A stretch of 64,000 nt of DNA from Methylobacterium oxalidis (GCF_007992195.1 NZ_BJZU01000003.1:154756-218755); one strand, 5' to 3'; numbered from the stretch's first letter, positions 38,201 to 47,075 are shown. Notes: a model not told the origin generated them from the sequence alone. Translations and numbers: made by a program.

Positions 38201-39490
38201 GAACAGAGTGGCGATGGGCTCGTCGTACTCGTTCTTCGCGGTGAGCAGCGCGATGCGCGTTTCGGGCGCGTAGCTGTCGAAGGATACCGGCAGCTGTCCA
38301 TACAGAAGGTTGCGCGCGTGTGCGAGCTGCGCCTTGTCGACCTTCAGCATGTCGAGCGCATGGTGATCGAGCACGTGCCGCTGCACACGGTCCGACACAC
38401 GCACCAGTTCGTCGAAGATCGCTCCAACTGTCGGCGCGTCCGTTTCGCCGCGCGCGCGCTTATCGCGCAGACGCTCGTCGATGCTGGCCATGACGACGTT
38501 GAACCAGCCAAAGTTGCCAGCGCTCATGGCGTAGGCCGCCTCGACCAGGCCTTGCGGGTACGACTCGGCTAGTCGCTCGTCGCTCTCCAGCGTTTGCACG
38601 AAGTCGCTCACGTCGGAGAACGCGTTCGACGATAGCTCAGTGAGCTCGAAGCGGCGCGCGGTTGACTGGATTTCCCGCAACTCGTCGCCGATGGCCGGCG
38701 AGCAGAGGGCCACATAGCGAAGCCACGGGAGCTTGCGGCGCGGATCCTCCTCCTTGATGGCCTTGCCCATCAGTTTGATAGCGCGACCGTCGAGGTGCTT
38801 GATATCGGTCGAGTCGAGCCCAAACGTCGCTGCTTCGGCGGCCGTCTCGAGCTCGTCAAGCACCACCAGTACGTACTTGACGCCGAGCGACTGCAGGTAG
38901 GAATAGGCGGCTTGGCAGAGCCGAGCCGCTAGCTCGGGATCCTCGTAGAGTGTTGCGTCGGAGTAGTTCTTCGTGGCCTCAAGCGCGTCGGCGAGTTTCT
39001 TCGCATCGAAGCCCGCGACGGTCAGCCTATCGCTTGCCTCCTTGGCGATCTGCCCCTGGATCGAGCCGTCGAACGAACTGCGAGCCAGTGGCAAGAGCGC
39101 TTTGTAAAGACCGTAGGCAAACCAGTTGTCCACGTTATTATAATCGTTCGCGACTTGGCTGTAGCGGATGTAGAGCCCGAGGTACTGGTCGCGATCCTTG
39201 TCGTCGTGGAAGAGGTGAGCCTTCTGAAGGGCGCCATCGTCGCCGCGTACCCACCAGCCGCGAGAGGTGTCGTTGATCTGCGCCACCAGCTCGTAGCCGA
39301 GACGAGATTTTCCGACGCCCCACTGCGCGATGACCGCGAAGACGTGGGCAAACTTCTCAGCCTCGTCGTCGACGAGATGGATGAAGTGCCGAAACGCCTC
39401 GAAGAACCGTCCCTGGCCTACGATGGGGTGCGTGAGCGGGTAGCTCGAGACGCCAGTCGCGGCCCACTGGTGCTTCGCCTTGTCGATCAT
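35249..39490 (-). CDS. 1413-residue P-loop ATPase of defence operon
   Basis: Start at ATG 39488-39490, overlapping the preceding stop as TGATG. An N-terminal STAND/AAA-like NTPase has Walker A AQWGVGKS (about 55-62) and Walker B VLVVLDELE (about 206-213). The long remainder includes helical and coiled-coil segments (about 1100-1300; LKSVYEKLQADFLSANERISKLD and LRSEFDGPAQLG regions in pieces) and a DRTETKTATVDNYRIA linker. It is the largest protein of the locus. It is similar in size and place to the giant ATPases of BREX (BrxC) and MADS, but I see no diagnostic BrxC motif. Probably a DNA- or signal-coupled ATPase. Confidence 0.88.
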   Translation of the reverse strand: MIDKAKHQWAATGVSSYPLTHPIVGQGRFFEAFRHFIHLVDDEAEKFAHVFAVIAQWGVGKSRLGYELVAQINDTSRGWWVRGDDGALQKAHLFHDDKDRDQYLGLYIRYSQVANDYNNVDNWFAYGLYKALLPLARSSFDGSIQGQIAKEASDRLTVAGFDAKKLADALEATKNYSDATLYEDPELAARLCQAAYSYLQSLGVKYVLVVLDELETAAEAATFGLDSTDIKHLDGRAIKLMGKAIKEEDPRRKLPWLRYVALCSPAIGDELREIQSTARRFELTELSSNAFSDVSDFVQTLESDERLAESYPQGLVEAAYAMSAGNFGWFNVVMASIDERLRDKRARGETDAPTVGAIFDELVRVSDRVQRHVLDHHALDMLKVDKAQLAHARNLLYGQLPVSFDSYAPETRIALLTAKNEYDEPIATLFRRVEWDELDAAEALRVSKFTRDRSMWRLGGVDQPLDLRQLLSNLGTYAIHETKGRRRNDGKHTLVVPLRQSDFVHLVSLLYPHAAAEDAARALWRHFLGDDLAPDTSTHVGPSVEMIERLDLRHRKQGQSSLIFRDPDQNTAHEKALSMMRTQSEREHAQQVLVGAMRVIDQHWAYDAAHAGIRDDSLRVIATLPVTKGKQLGGLVTYDGLKLHPRGRVLFAWVKNDEELERLCEAASVQFSEQGRTPVVAFTSSRALVDRMSNPSSATLKGAKSYLLLYQLTSTEEHILHQIGLPTKACVDFRLDGHGFTTAFNNRLQSLLRPFNEEVGRFRRELNELGRIAWPLRSSGKLKETEQDLLIQAWRILAIEKPAPATLAHLDEKSRVDIDALKTLLAKLGVTLKARAAGYTDSERAGLFSRVDDSAEAQFPPFLVSTIDRVLDYDWNFALAEKEWFWGYTWEGVKPKDTYFEWMSILCELGFAKPQPGANTNDVYTPITRAELRGAIQEAHNWLKNDYAQLVSEMGEMFGSGRVKDLFAPEGTTVAPGTKTLTARKKLTESTSDLDALDRTETKTATVDNYRIAAQRRLRILGTVDWVYRRDEFLAIQQDANVKTLDFESDAVPLWQRIRRASLFVDFVRRTETRIRSRTMSMADEMRLDVKSLQGFPIALFTLSLEKIGHILDGALATAAMPGATELVQANQPGTLRQNLRDLKVADATAQLEKLAHEVGIDLATWVELPLVQCDGQITGTFRELKSVYEKLQADFLSANERISKLDTVLKGEPTDFRYPKSALTLDKLRGRLAFIKSTLNDVKGEEVDRLRSEFDGPAQLGNFQPLMSRARGLLDEPRNSLSNLLGNVITIENAIAEYRRRLVESAELQKVHRGLEALAQATGAASPNPLSLKEVEDVGALAMAQKLERARVQESAVEGGKLLGDAGISFERWCAIVGALDAGHDPALEPQEAEALVKRNLVQRTYRLRLKL

Positions 39491-40548
39491 CAAGTCAGCT
39501 CCGGTGTCGTCTCAAGCGCGTCCCATGCTTTCTGGAAGGCGTCGCTGAATTCGGGATGGACGATCCAGCGCACGAGCTTGCGTGTCGGATCTGCATGTAG
39601 GCCACGACCATGCCTAGCCTGACCGGGCTCGGCAGCGAGCACCTCCAGCGCCCCGTGCTGCATGGCCTGGTCGATGAGCGTGTCCATCCACCGTGGGAAG
39701 TCCACGTCGCGCGGGTTCGCGCCGAAGGTGGCAAGTAGATCGCGAAGCACCGGCTCGACGGCGACGAAGCCGCGCACATCGGCGCGTCCGCTGCTCAGCT
39801 GGGTAAGCGCCTGCGCTGGCGTCAATGTGCCGGTAAGGTCCGCTTGCACTTCGCTCGGCAGGCGAAGTTCGCCGGTGCGCGTGAGCCACCCCACCGATTC
39901 GAGCAGAAGCAGCGGCGCGGTAAGCGGCGTGAGCGAGAGGTCGTCCTTACCCTTCTTGCTAAGGAGCACTTCGGGGGTGTAGCCAAGGGACTCGCATTGC
40001 AAGCGCGCGAGCCAGCGCGCCGCCACTCGCGACTCAAGCCCTTCGAACCAGCGTTCGGGTTCTGTCTGCGCATGAAGCAGCAGCGAGACGCCCGCCTTGA
40101 GGCCCGCACGGTGGCTGCGCACCTTGGCCCAGCCCGCAAGAGCCCAGTCGCAGCTCTGCAAGCGAAGAAGTAGCAGCCGCAGCCACGGGCTCTCGCGCAC
40201 GAGGTGCGCCGCCAAGAGCTCGAGCCCGAGCAACGGGTCTTCCTTCCAATGGCGCAAGAGGACCTGTGCCTCGTCGTTCAGAGCCCACTGGCCTGCGCTA
40301 TCGCACGAAATCAGACCTACTCCGGGCAGCCGAACAACGCCGCCGCGGTGGAAGGCTCCGAAAAGTCCGGCCGCTCCGCGCCATGCGGTTATGCCAACAA
40401 GGCAGCGCTCCGCGACAGTGCGCGGTGTTCCGGACTGCGGCCCCTGGTCCACGGCAGCTGCTACGGCGTCGAGCGCGCGAAACCACGATTCGGGATCGCT
40501 GCTTTCAGTCCAGAAGGCAGGGCGTTCCAGGTGAAGCGTGCGCGTCAT
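39490..40548 (-). CDS. Unknown 352-residue protein of defence operon
   Basis: ATG at 40546-40548 overlaps the previous stop (ATGA). Largely helical, Leu/Trp-rich (LRLLLLRLQSCDWALAGW, PLLLLESVGWLTRTGELRL, the latter wing-like). The last 40 residues contain RKLVRWIVHPEFSDAFQKAW; the upstream gene product has a related RPAYTVHPAFSDACYRA near its own C-terminus, so the two share a terminal motif and perhaps a fold. No known family. Confidence 0.78.
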   Translation of the reverse strand: MTRTLHLERPAFWTESSDPESWFRALDAVAAAVDQGPQSGTPRTVAERCLVGITAWRGAAGLFGAFHRGGVVRLPGVGLISCDSAGQWALNDEAQVLLRHWKEDPLLGLELLAAHLVRESPWLRLLLLRLQSCDWALAGWAKVRSHRAGLKAGVSLLLHAQTEPERWFEGLESRVAARWLARLQCESLGYTPEVLLSKKGKDDLSLTPLTAPLLLLESVGWLTRTGELRLPSEVQADLTGTLTPAQALTQLSSGRADVRGFVAVEPVLRDLLATFGANPRDVDFPRWMDTLIDQAMQHGALEVLAAEPGQARHGRGLHADPTRKLVRWIVHPEFSDAFQKAWDALETTPELT

Positions 40549-41732
40549 GCGCCCACTCCTTCACCGACAACCGTGCCAGCGCGTACGATGCGCTCGCGGG
40601 CCCAACCCTCGGCGGTGCGCCGGATCGCTGCCGTTACCGGCGAGCCGAGCCGGTAGAAGGCACGGCTGCCAAGGGCGCGATAGCACGCGTCTGAAAACGC
40701 CGGGTGAACGGTGTATGCCGGTCGCCGCGCGCCGGAGCCATGCTCGAAGCGCCAGACATCGTGCTGTTGCACAGCGTCTATGACGAGCGCCAGCCGATCA
40801 TCCAGGGCGCTTGCCGTCACGCGATGGCCGAGCACTGTCACGCCGAGCTGGGCTAGAATGCGCTGGGTCAGCTCGCCGAGCGAGCCACAGCGAACCTCCT
40901 CCCCGCTCGGCAAGCTCACGACCACCTCCACGCATGGTGGGCTCTGGAACAGCGAGGCGTGCGCAGGTTCGAGCTCGAAGGCGATGCCACCCGACACCCG
41001 CTCGGCCTCCCATGCCTCCTTGGTGAAAGTCATCTGCGCGAGCAGGAAGGCCCACGGGTGATGAAGCGCCCAACGCATCGCGTCGACGTCGTCGATGTGC
41101 CCGTCCAGCGCGCCACTCAAGACTGCTGTCGGCGTCGATGCGTCGGTCGACGTGGGCAGGCGCAACAGGCGGCCTTCGCGCCATGCCGTTGATGGATCGT
41201 CAAACGCAATGTCGGGCAGCATCGCCGCGGTTGTGTCCGGCTGCAGCGCGGTCGTCGCGGCCAGTGCGCGGAGCAGAACTGGGAAAGCTGCAGCCTCGTG
41301 CGCCGGAGCAGGTAGGATGGCGCGCTCCAACTCGCCGAACGCTGTTGGAATAAGCGATGGCGTCTTCACGCGAACCAACTCGACAGCCAGTGCGCCTGCG
41401 TTCGTCACCGCTTCGGTCAGTGCCGCGACGTCGCGCCGCTCGCCCATCTCGGCGAGGCGCGCCCGCACGATGCGCAGCCACGCTTCACGCACCTCGGGCA
41501 CGAGCGAAAACACGGCGGTCAATGCCTCTGCGGGGCGCGGCAGCCGGTCGACGAGCGCAACGATCGCTGGGCTCGCGACCGCGAGCTCCCCGTGCTCGCA
41601 CCACAAACCCGTCGCGCGCACAACCTCCAGAGCACGCAGCGGCGACGACGGCGCTTCGCCCTGTGCGAGCAGGGTTTGCACGTCGTCGACCAAACGCGCG
41701 AGCGTGCGCCCCTGGAAGGCCGGGAGGGTCAT
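40545..41732 (-). CDS. Unknown 395-residue protein of defence operon
   Basis: ATG at 41730-41732, overlapping the upstream S-like gene stop by ATGA. It is mostly helical in the first half (ALTAVFSLVPEVREAWLRIV) and more mixed later, with PCVEVVVSLPSGEEVRCGSLG strands. The C-terminal YTVHPAFSDACYRALGS motif is shared with the next gene product. It shows no catalytic motif I can name. Position between the specificity-like gene and the ATPase suggests a structural or recognition subunit. Confidence 0.78.
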   Translation of the reverse strand: MTLPAFQGRTLARLVDDVQTLLAQGEAPSSPLRALEVVRATGLWCEHGELAVASPAIVALVDRLPRPAEALTAVFSLVPEVREAWLRIVRARLAEMGERRDVAALTEAVTNAGALAVELVRVKTPSLIPTAFGELERAILPAPAHEAAAFPVLLRALAATTALQPDTTAAMLPDIAFDDPSTAWREGRLLRLPTSTDASTPTAVLSGALDGHIDDVDAMRWALHHPWAFLLAQMTFTKEAWEAERVSGGIAFELEPAHASLFQSPPCVEVVVSLPSGEEVRCGSLGELTQRILAQLGVTVLGHRVTASALDDRLALVIDAVQQHDVWRFEHGSGARRPAYTVHPAFSDACYRALGSRAFYRLGSPVTAAIRRTAEGWARERIVRAGTVVGEGVGA

Positions 41733-43237
41733 GCGTCATTGTCCTCCGACTCGTCGAGCAGTGGGTAGAGGATGTCGATGTCGGAGATGATCAGCTTGCC
41801 GTCGGGTGCATCACTTCGGCGGAGCGCCATTAGGATCTCGCGGTCAGCACTTCGATCTCCGCCGTCGAGTGCCTTCTGGGCGACGACTACGTCGGCTTCG
41901 GTAATTCGGCCGTCGATGAGGCGCTCGACTAGCGCCGTCGCGGTCGCAGTCAGCGCCGAACTCGCGAAGTAACAGGTCTGCGCTGTTTGAAGCTTCGCCC
42001 CGAGCGCTTCGTGATCGTCCCGCCACGGTACGAGGAGATCGAGCACGTCTTCGCGATTGACACGGGGATGAGTCGAGCCATTCGCCACGGGGTTGAGCTG
42101 GCGAACGCTCGATTCGAGCTTCAGCACCCCATAGAGGAACCAGCCATTGACACCTGCTTTCGGTCGAACGAGGAGCAACTCGGTCGAGCCGATGCCGCCG
42201 GCGAGTGAGGGTGGGATGTACGTGACTTTGTTGAGGTAAGGGCGCAAGCGCGATAGCGCCGGACCTTCACGAAGAAGGCGCGCCGTTCCCACGACTGCCT
42301 CAGCTTCGGCGGTTGAGGGCTTGAGCCTACAGGTTGCCGAGTCGATTGCATCAAGCCCGAGATACGCAGTGGTACGGATGTAGCTGTCTGTCGTGGGGCT
42401 CTCGACCCCAGCAAACGTGTCGAGCGACCGGCCGCCCGCGCCCCGAATAGCGGCCCGGACTGCACGACGGTCCGGCGTGTACGCCCCGGGGTTTAGGTTG
42501 CGTCCAAGCTCGCTGGTCTCCACGCGGCTAGTTTTGCCCGCTGTCGCCGACGTCGAAGGCAGCGCAACGGCAACGGCGTTGCAGAACTCGGCCTCGAGAC
42601 GGCGAGCGCGCTCGCGTAGCCGCTCAGCTTGCCGGACCTTGTCGCCGATGTAGCGCTGCGCGGCGGGGTGCGGCAGCAAAATCGGGACACTTTCAACGTG
42701 CTCCTGCACGAGCTTCAGCTGTCCGGTGCTACCATTCACTCCCCGTTCGAGAACACGCTCGCCGAGTGACGTTCCGAAGAACATAGTTATGAACGCAGGA
42801 TCGTGAGGCGCTACGACGCGAAATCTAAAAAGCTCTTCGTTTGTGAAGACACCAATTGCGCCAAGATAGATCGAAACCCTTCCGATGCTGCCCGCGCCCG
42901 AGCGGTTCATCAGCACTGTCTCATTGCTGATGCAACTATCTCTGTTGTTGGATGCGAACTTGGAGCTGACCCGGTCGACGCGGGAGGTGTCAACCAATCC
43001 CCCGACGATATTTCTCGTCTTAATGCAAGCCTCGCCATCATCGCCGTACTCGGGCGTTCGTCCCTGAGTCAGCCGACCATCAAGAGCACTGGAGAGAGGC
43101 TTCGCCCCCTTCATTACAAGCGTGCGGACTGCGGCAACGAGGTCGGGACGGTAAGCCTGTGCCAGAAGCCGTTCGTCTAGATCGCTTGAAGCGATGCGGT
43201 TAACGTGGAAAGTCTCTCGTCGTTCGTCGACCGACAT
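41729..43237 (-). CDS. Type I restriction-modification specificity (HsdS)-like protein
   Basis: 502 residues, ATG 43235-43237 directly after the methyltransferase stop. Two target-recognition-like halves are seen, each followed by a helical spacer: NGSTGQLKLVQEHVESVPI then a KVRQAERLRERARRLEAEF coiled coil, and later NGSTHPRVNREDVLDLLVP with a second helix. NGST-x-x-x-[VL] at the end of each half is a typical HsdS feature. It likely gives DNA sequence specificity to the adjacent N6-adenine methyltransferase. Confidence 0.85.
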   Translation of the reverse strand: MSVDERRETFHVNRIASSDLDERLLAQAYRPDLVAAVRTLVMKGAKPLSSALDGRLTQGRTPEYGDDGEACIKTRNIVGGLVDTSRVDRVSSKFASNNRDSCISNETVLMNRSGAGSIGRVSIYLGAIGVFTNEELFRFRVVAPHDPAFITMFFGTSLGERVLERGVNGSTGQLKLVQEHVESVPILLPHPAAQRYIGDKVRQAERLRERARRLEAEFCNAVAVALPSTSATAGKTSRVETSELGRNLNPGAYTPDRRAVRAAIRGAGGRSLDTFAGVESPTTDSYIRTTAYLGLDAIDSATCRLKPSTAEAEAVVGTARLLREGPALSRLRPYLNKVTYIPPSLAGGIGSTELLLVRPKAGVNGWFLYGVLKLESSVRQLNPVANGSTHPRVNREDVLDLLVPWRDDHEALGAKLQTAQTCYFASSALTATATALVERLIDGRITEADVVVAQKALDGGDRSADREILMALRRSDAPDGKLIISDIDILYPLLDESEDNDA

Positions 43238-45301
43238 TTACTCCCCCCGCACGTACGCGCCGACAATAGCAGCCAAATCGTTCTGGACGCCTGCACTGTA
43301 GTCCTCGACGTTGTTCTTTACGATATAGCCGAGTGTCTCGGCGACGGCCATGAACACGTCACTCTGCGGCTCGTCCTGGAACTTCTCAGAGTCATCCTTG
43401 CGCGCGTGGCGCTTCTGCACGTAGAGCACGCTGGTCTTGGCACCCGTGCCCGAGAGCTTGAAGGCGTCGGCAGGCAGGCTGATGACACCCTTCACGACGG
43501 CTTTGCCGCCGTGGAACTCGCCCGAGGCCTCGTCCTTCGTGCCCATGATGTACTCGCGCACGTAGCGGTCGCCGGAGTTGCAGAGCACGCCGTCGGGCAA
43601 GACTATAAGCAGGCGCCCACCCGGCTTGAGCAGCTGCAGGCAGCGGTCGATGAAGAGCACCGCCGGATCGGTGTTGGTCGATGCCTCCTTCCAGACTCTC
43701 TTGCTGTTCGGCGAACCGCCCATTGCGAGACCGGTCACGGTTGGCGAGTAGTCAAAGCCTCCGGCGCGCCCGTCGCGCGGAGTAAGGTCCGAGCGGAAGG
43801 TCGCGAGGATCCTCGCCATCGCCTCCTCGTGCGCCCTCTTCGCCTCATCCTGCCCCTTGTTGAACTTCGGCGTACCGAACGGCGGGTTGGTGCAAATGAG
43901 GTCGAAGGTGCCGGGCTCAAGCTGGGGGCTGGTCAGCGAGTTTTGCGTATAGAATATGCGGGCCCTGGGCGCGCCGAGCAGCGCCATATTCACGCGCGCG
44001 AGCATCACCATCTGTGGCGACGAATCAGCGCCTACGAAGCTGTACTCGCACATCTCGGCGAAGAGCTTCTTGCGCGCCTCGTCAGTCGCCGTGGCCTTGC
44101 CTCCAATCTCGTCGAGCGTGCGCCGCAGGTGGCTGAGCGCCACCGAAAGGAAGCCGCCGCTACCACACGCCGGGTCACAGAATCGGAACCCGGGGCGCCC
44201 CTTGCCGTCCCGTGCTACAAGGCTCGCGGCATCCTCGGTGCCCTCCTTGATGTCGTGAAAGGCAAGCGCCAGCATCGCCTGTTTCACGGGCGCGGGGGTA
44301 AGGTAGATGCCGAGTCCGCCCTTGGACTCGAAGTTGGCGCGCAGGAACACGTCGAACGCGCGGCCGAGCACGTCGGCCGCGATGTCGGCTAACGTGCCCT
44401 GCTTCTTCACGACATTGCCCTGATTGTCGGTGACCTGGCCAAGGTCCTGGATGAGTGAGAGCACTGCATCGTAATTGCCCGGCTGTGCGAGCCGAAGGTG
44501 AGCGTTCTTGTCGAAGATGGGGTGCTTCTCGCCTGCGTCGTCCGTGACGACGTAGTCAGGGTGCGCCTTGAAGTGCTCGAACGCCGATTGGATCTCAGCA
44601 ACCGCCTTCGCGCCATTTGCCTTGACGTGCGCGGACGTGAAGACCTCCTTCAGGTCAATCTTCTTGCCTTCGTGGTCGAAAGTGAGAGCGCCCTCGTGGT
44701 GCAGACGGAACGACTCGAGGAAAAGTAGCTTCGCTACCTCCTCGATGATGTCATTCTTGCCGTTCACCCGGTCTTTGTGCGTCTGGTAAATGCGCTCGTG
44801 CAGGGCGTTAAAGCCCTTCATCAAGCGGTCATACATGCGCAACGACCATCGGTAGGTGGGGTCGGCTTTGATGCGCTTGTAGTCAACGATCTCGCTGAGG
44901 CTCGGGAGCTTATCGATCTGATGCGGCGGGTACGCCAGGTCGAAGAACGACTCGAGTTTTCCCTCGGCATCACGAACGATAGCGAATTGGGGATACTGGT
45001 CGGCTACGGTCTCGGGCGACGGCAGCGAGTATGAGAGCACCTGAACCTCGTCGGCATTGGCCCGGCCCCACGCGCCAGCTGGCAGCACAAGCGCTAGGAT
45101 GCGCGGGGTCTCGACGCCTTCGTGGCGCCCCCAGACGACAGCGGCAGACATGCCGGGCTCCGTAGCCTTAAGTTCGAGCGATTGGTCGAAGCCCGCGCTC
45201 GCGAGTGAGTGGACCATCGACTTGAGGAGGTTGCCTGCCTCCGAAACGACGGTTGTCCCGGTTGCTGCATTCTCAGTTGAGGCCTTCTTCGGGCGTGCCA
45301 T
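43238..45301 (-). CDS. N6-adenine DNA methyltransferase (HsdM-like)
   Basis: 687 residues. An N-terminal HsdM helical domain precedes the class I methyltransferase fold with SAM motif I FCDPACGSGGF and catalytic motif IV NPPF (ICTNPPFGTPKF). The ESKGGLGIYLTPAPVKQAM lead-in is typical of M subunits. It modifies adenine in a target set by an S-like subunit. It lies between two S-like genes, and there is no HsdR translocase, so self-marking appears to be combined with a non-type-I effector module. Confidence 0.95.
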   Translation of the reverse strand: MARPKKASTENAATGTTVVSEAGNLLKSMVHSLASAGFDQSLELKATEPGMSAAVVWGRHEGVETPRILALVLPAGAWGRANADEVQVLSYSLPSPETVADQYPQFAIVRDAEGKLESFFDLAYPPHQIDKLPSLSEIVDYKRIKADPTYRWSLRMYDRLMKGFNALHERIYQTHKDRVNGKNDIIEEVAKLLFLESFRLHHEGALTFDHEGKKIDLKEVFTSAHVKANGAKAVAEIQSAFEHFKAHPDYVVTDDAGEKHPIFDKNAHLRLAQPGNYDAVLSLIQDLGQVTDNQGNVVKKQGTLADIAADVLGRAFDVFLRANFESKGGLGIYLTPAPVKQAMLALAFHDIKEGTEDAASLVARDGKGRPGFRFCDPACGSGGFLSVALSHLRRTLDEIGGKATATDEARKKLFAEMCEYSFVGADSSPQMVMLARVNMALLGAPRARIFYTQNSLTSPQLEPGTFDLICTNPPFGTPKFNKGQDEAKRAHEEAMARILATFRSDLTPRDGRAGGFDYSPTVTGLAMGGSPNSKRVWKEASTNTDPAVLFIDRCLQLLKPGGRLLIVLPDGVLCNSGDRYVREYIMGTKDEASGEFHGGKAVVKGVISLPADAFKLSGTGAKTSVLYVQKRHARKDDSEKFQDEPQSDVFMAVAETLGYIVKNNVEDYSAGVQNDLAAIVGAYVRGE

Positions 45302-45318
45302 GCGTTTTCACCTGACTC

Positions 45319-45699
45319 TTACCGGGTAGGTCGAATGAGTTTGGGGCCGAAGACTTCGAGCCCAGTGGTGTGCCTCGCGACAGCGAGCACCTGCTCGTCA
45401 GACGTCACGAAGTGTTGGGGTAGCCGCGCGCGCACCTGGCCGGCAGGCACCGGCTTCCCGGCGAACGAGCGCACAGCTTCTACGATGGCGGTTTGAAGGG
45501 CGTCATCCGCGCTGGCGGCGACGGCCTGAAAGACTCCCGAGTCATCGCGCGTCACGCTAGAGGCACAGAGCAGAAAGAGCTCGAGCTGATCACGCGTCCA
45601 AGAGCCTCCCAGAAGTCGGACATGCTCGTGCACCTCGTCGAGAACGAGGGCCTTCCGCTTAAGCAACGAGAGTAGCTCTTCTGCGTGGCGCAGCATCAT
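45319..45699 (-). CDS. Small winged-helix-like protein of defence operon
   Basis: 126 residues from ATG 45697-45699, overlapping the upstream stop by ATGA; an adjacent in-frame ATG at 45694-45696 is possible. Predicted helix-rich with a wing-like C-terminus (VPAGQVRARLPQHFVTSDEQVLAVA then LEVFGPKLIRPTR). The length and layout fit a small DNA-binding or bridging subunit. No named family. It separates the first S-like gene from the methyltransferase gene by a 17-bp gap on its 3' side. Confidence 0.75.
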   Translation of the reverse strand: MMLRHAEELLSLLKRKALVLDEVHEHVRLLGGSWTRDQLELFLLCASSVTRDDSGVFQAVAASADDALQTAIVEAVRSFAGKPVPAGQVRARLPQHFVTSDEQVLAVARHTTGLEVFGPKLIRPTR

Positions 45700-47075
45700 T
45701 GGACGACCTCGTTCGCACGCGAGCGGGCCGTGGCGAAGGGCTGGTGGACCACGTCTATCGCGGCTGAAAGCTCTCTCATGAGCACCGACCACTCTCGGTC
45801 TAGTGAGCGTCGCTGGGAGTGATGCCGTTCAACCGCGCGTTGCCAGCGCTCGCGAACCTCGCGCGTCGGCACTGGGACACGCAGCGAGCGGAGCGCGTCG
45901 GGCGGGACGAACTGCTGCACCGAGCCCACCGTGAGGCGTGCAGCCTGCGAGCGGAGCGCGTCAGTAGAGAGCAGTAGAGCCCACGCCGCCGGCGTCTCGC
46001 GGAAGCGCAGGCGCACCCAACCGTCGACGGGGAAGGTGTTCTTGGGAGCGTCATCGTCGACATACGCGGCGCGGAAGCTGCTGCCGAGCGTCGAGAGCAA
46101 CACTTCGCCGGGCACGAGCGGCTTCCCCAGCGTGCGGCTCAGGAGGGGCTCGTCACCCGCGTCGCCGGACGCAACGAAGAGGTCATCGCCGACGTCACGG
46201 AGCCGCAGGACCTGCGCGCCATCGGGAGCACAAGGCAATCGCGTGCGATCGCTCGACGACGATAGCTCCCCGATGGCCATCCAGCCGAGCTGCTCATCGA
46301 GTGCCGCCTGCTCTGAGCGCAAAGCGGTGGCAAAAGGCAGCCAGCTGTCGATCGTCACCAAATCAGGCGTGAAGAACACACCCATTCCGAGATCATGCGC
46401 TTGCGTTGGGGCGGCGCTCGTCGCCTCGTTGGCCTCAGCACGGGTGCGATGGAGCGCTTCACTGACCAACATCTGCGCGTCCAACGCATCGCTCAAACGA
46501 GCCGAGAGCCCATCCATCTGCGGCGGCACTGGAGGCACGCGCAGCGACGCGAGTGCTCTGAGTCCTACTCGCTGGAGCACACCGGCCTCGATGAGCAGGA
46601 GCTGCTCGTAGCCGGGCTGGTTTAGACAGAGCGCCACCCAAGCCGCCTGGGTGCGCGAGAGCCCGCGGACGATGAGTGAATTGCCATCGACGGGGTGGCG
46701 CTTCGCGTTCGGCGACACGAATGCGGCGCGAATCGGAGCGACCTTGTTCAGGACGATGTCGTCCGGCTGGATGCACCACCGACCGGTGATCTGCGGCGCC
46801 TCCCAGTGCTGCGCCCCGAGATGCAAGCGGAGCCGACCGATGTTGGTCTGGCGGTAGACCGGCGTTGTAACGGCTCGGGGGTCGTATGCGAGAGCACCTG
46901 GGGTCTCGCTCGCACGCCATCCTTCCAGGACGCAGCCGCCTAGATCGCTGATCACTTGACCGGTCAGGCTGGCTCGCAGAGCGACCGCGGCAGCACCCGT
47001 GAAATACGCCGGCGACCAGCTCGAAGCTGCCTCCAGAAGGTCAGGTGCAACAAATTTGGTCGGTACGTGCGACAT
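45696..47075 (-). CDS. First HsdS-like specificity protein, leading gene of defence operon
   Basis: 459 residues from ATG 47073-47075 (a GTG immediately upstream is the alternative). Organisation resembles an S subunit: two recognition-like domains (IGRLRLHLGAQHWEAPQITG..DIVLNKVAPIRAAFVS and GAQVLRLRDVGDDLF..EVLLSTLGSSFRAAYV) each followed by an aromatic/PVP-ending strand (LRVPPVPPQMD, LRVPVPTREV) and a helix. The second half ends in a RERWQRAVERHHSQRRSLD helix. It is the 5'-most gene of the run, preceded by a candidate operator. Confidence 0.82.
   Translation of the reverse strand: MSHVPTKFVAPDLLEAASSWSPAYFTGAAAVALRASLTGQVISDLGGCVLEGWRASETPGALAYDPRAVTTPVYRQTNIGRLRLHLGAQHWEAPQITGRWCIQPDDIVLNKVAPIRAAFVSPNAKRHPVDGNSLIVRGLSRTQAAWVALCLNQPGYEQLLLIEAGVLQRVGLRALASLRVPPVPPQMDGLSARLSDALDAQMLVSEALHRTRAEANEATSAAPTQAHDLGMGVFFTPDLVTIDSWLPFATALRSEQAALDEQLGWMAIGELSSSSDRTRLPCAPDGAQVLRLRDVGDDLFVASGDAGDEPLLSRTLGKPLVPGEVLLSTLGSSFRAAYVDDDAPKNTFPVDGWVRLRFRETPAAWALLLSTDALRSQAARLTVGSVQQFVPPDALRSLRVPVPTREVRERWQRAVERHHSQRRSLDREWSVLMRELSAAIDVVHQPFATARSRANEVVQ

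Noticed and set aside
29569..47075. BREX, DISARM, Dnd/Ssp or plain type I restriction-modification assignment
   Set aside because: No PglZ/PglX/BrxL/BrxC signature, no DrmA/DrmB/DrmC, no DndA-E or Ssp proteins, and no HsdR. The kinase, HerA-NurA and giant ATPase fit a MADS-like architecture better.
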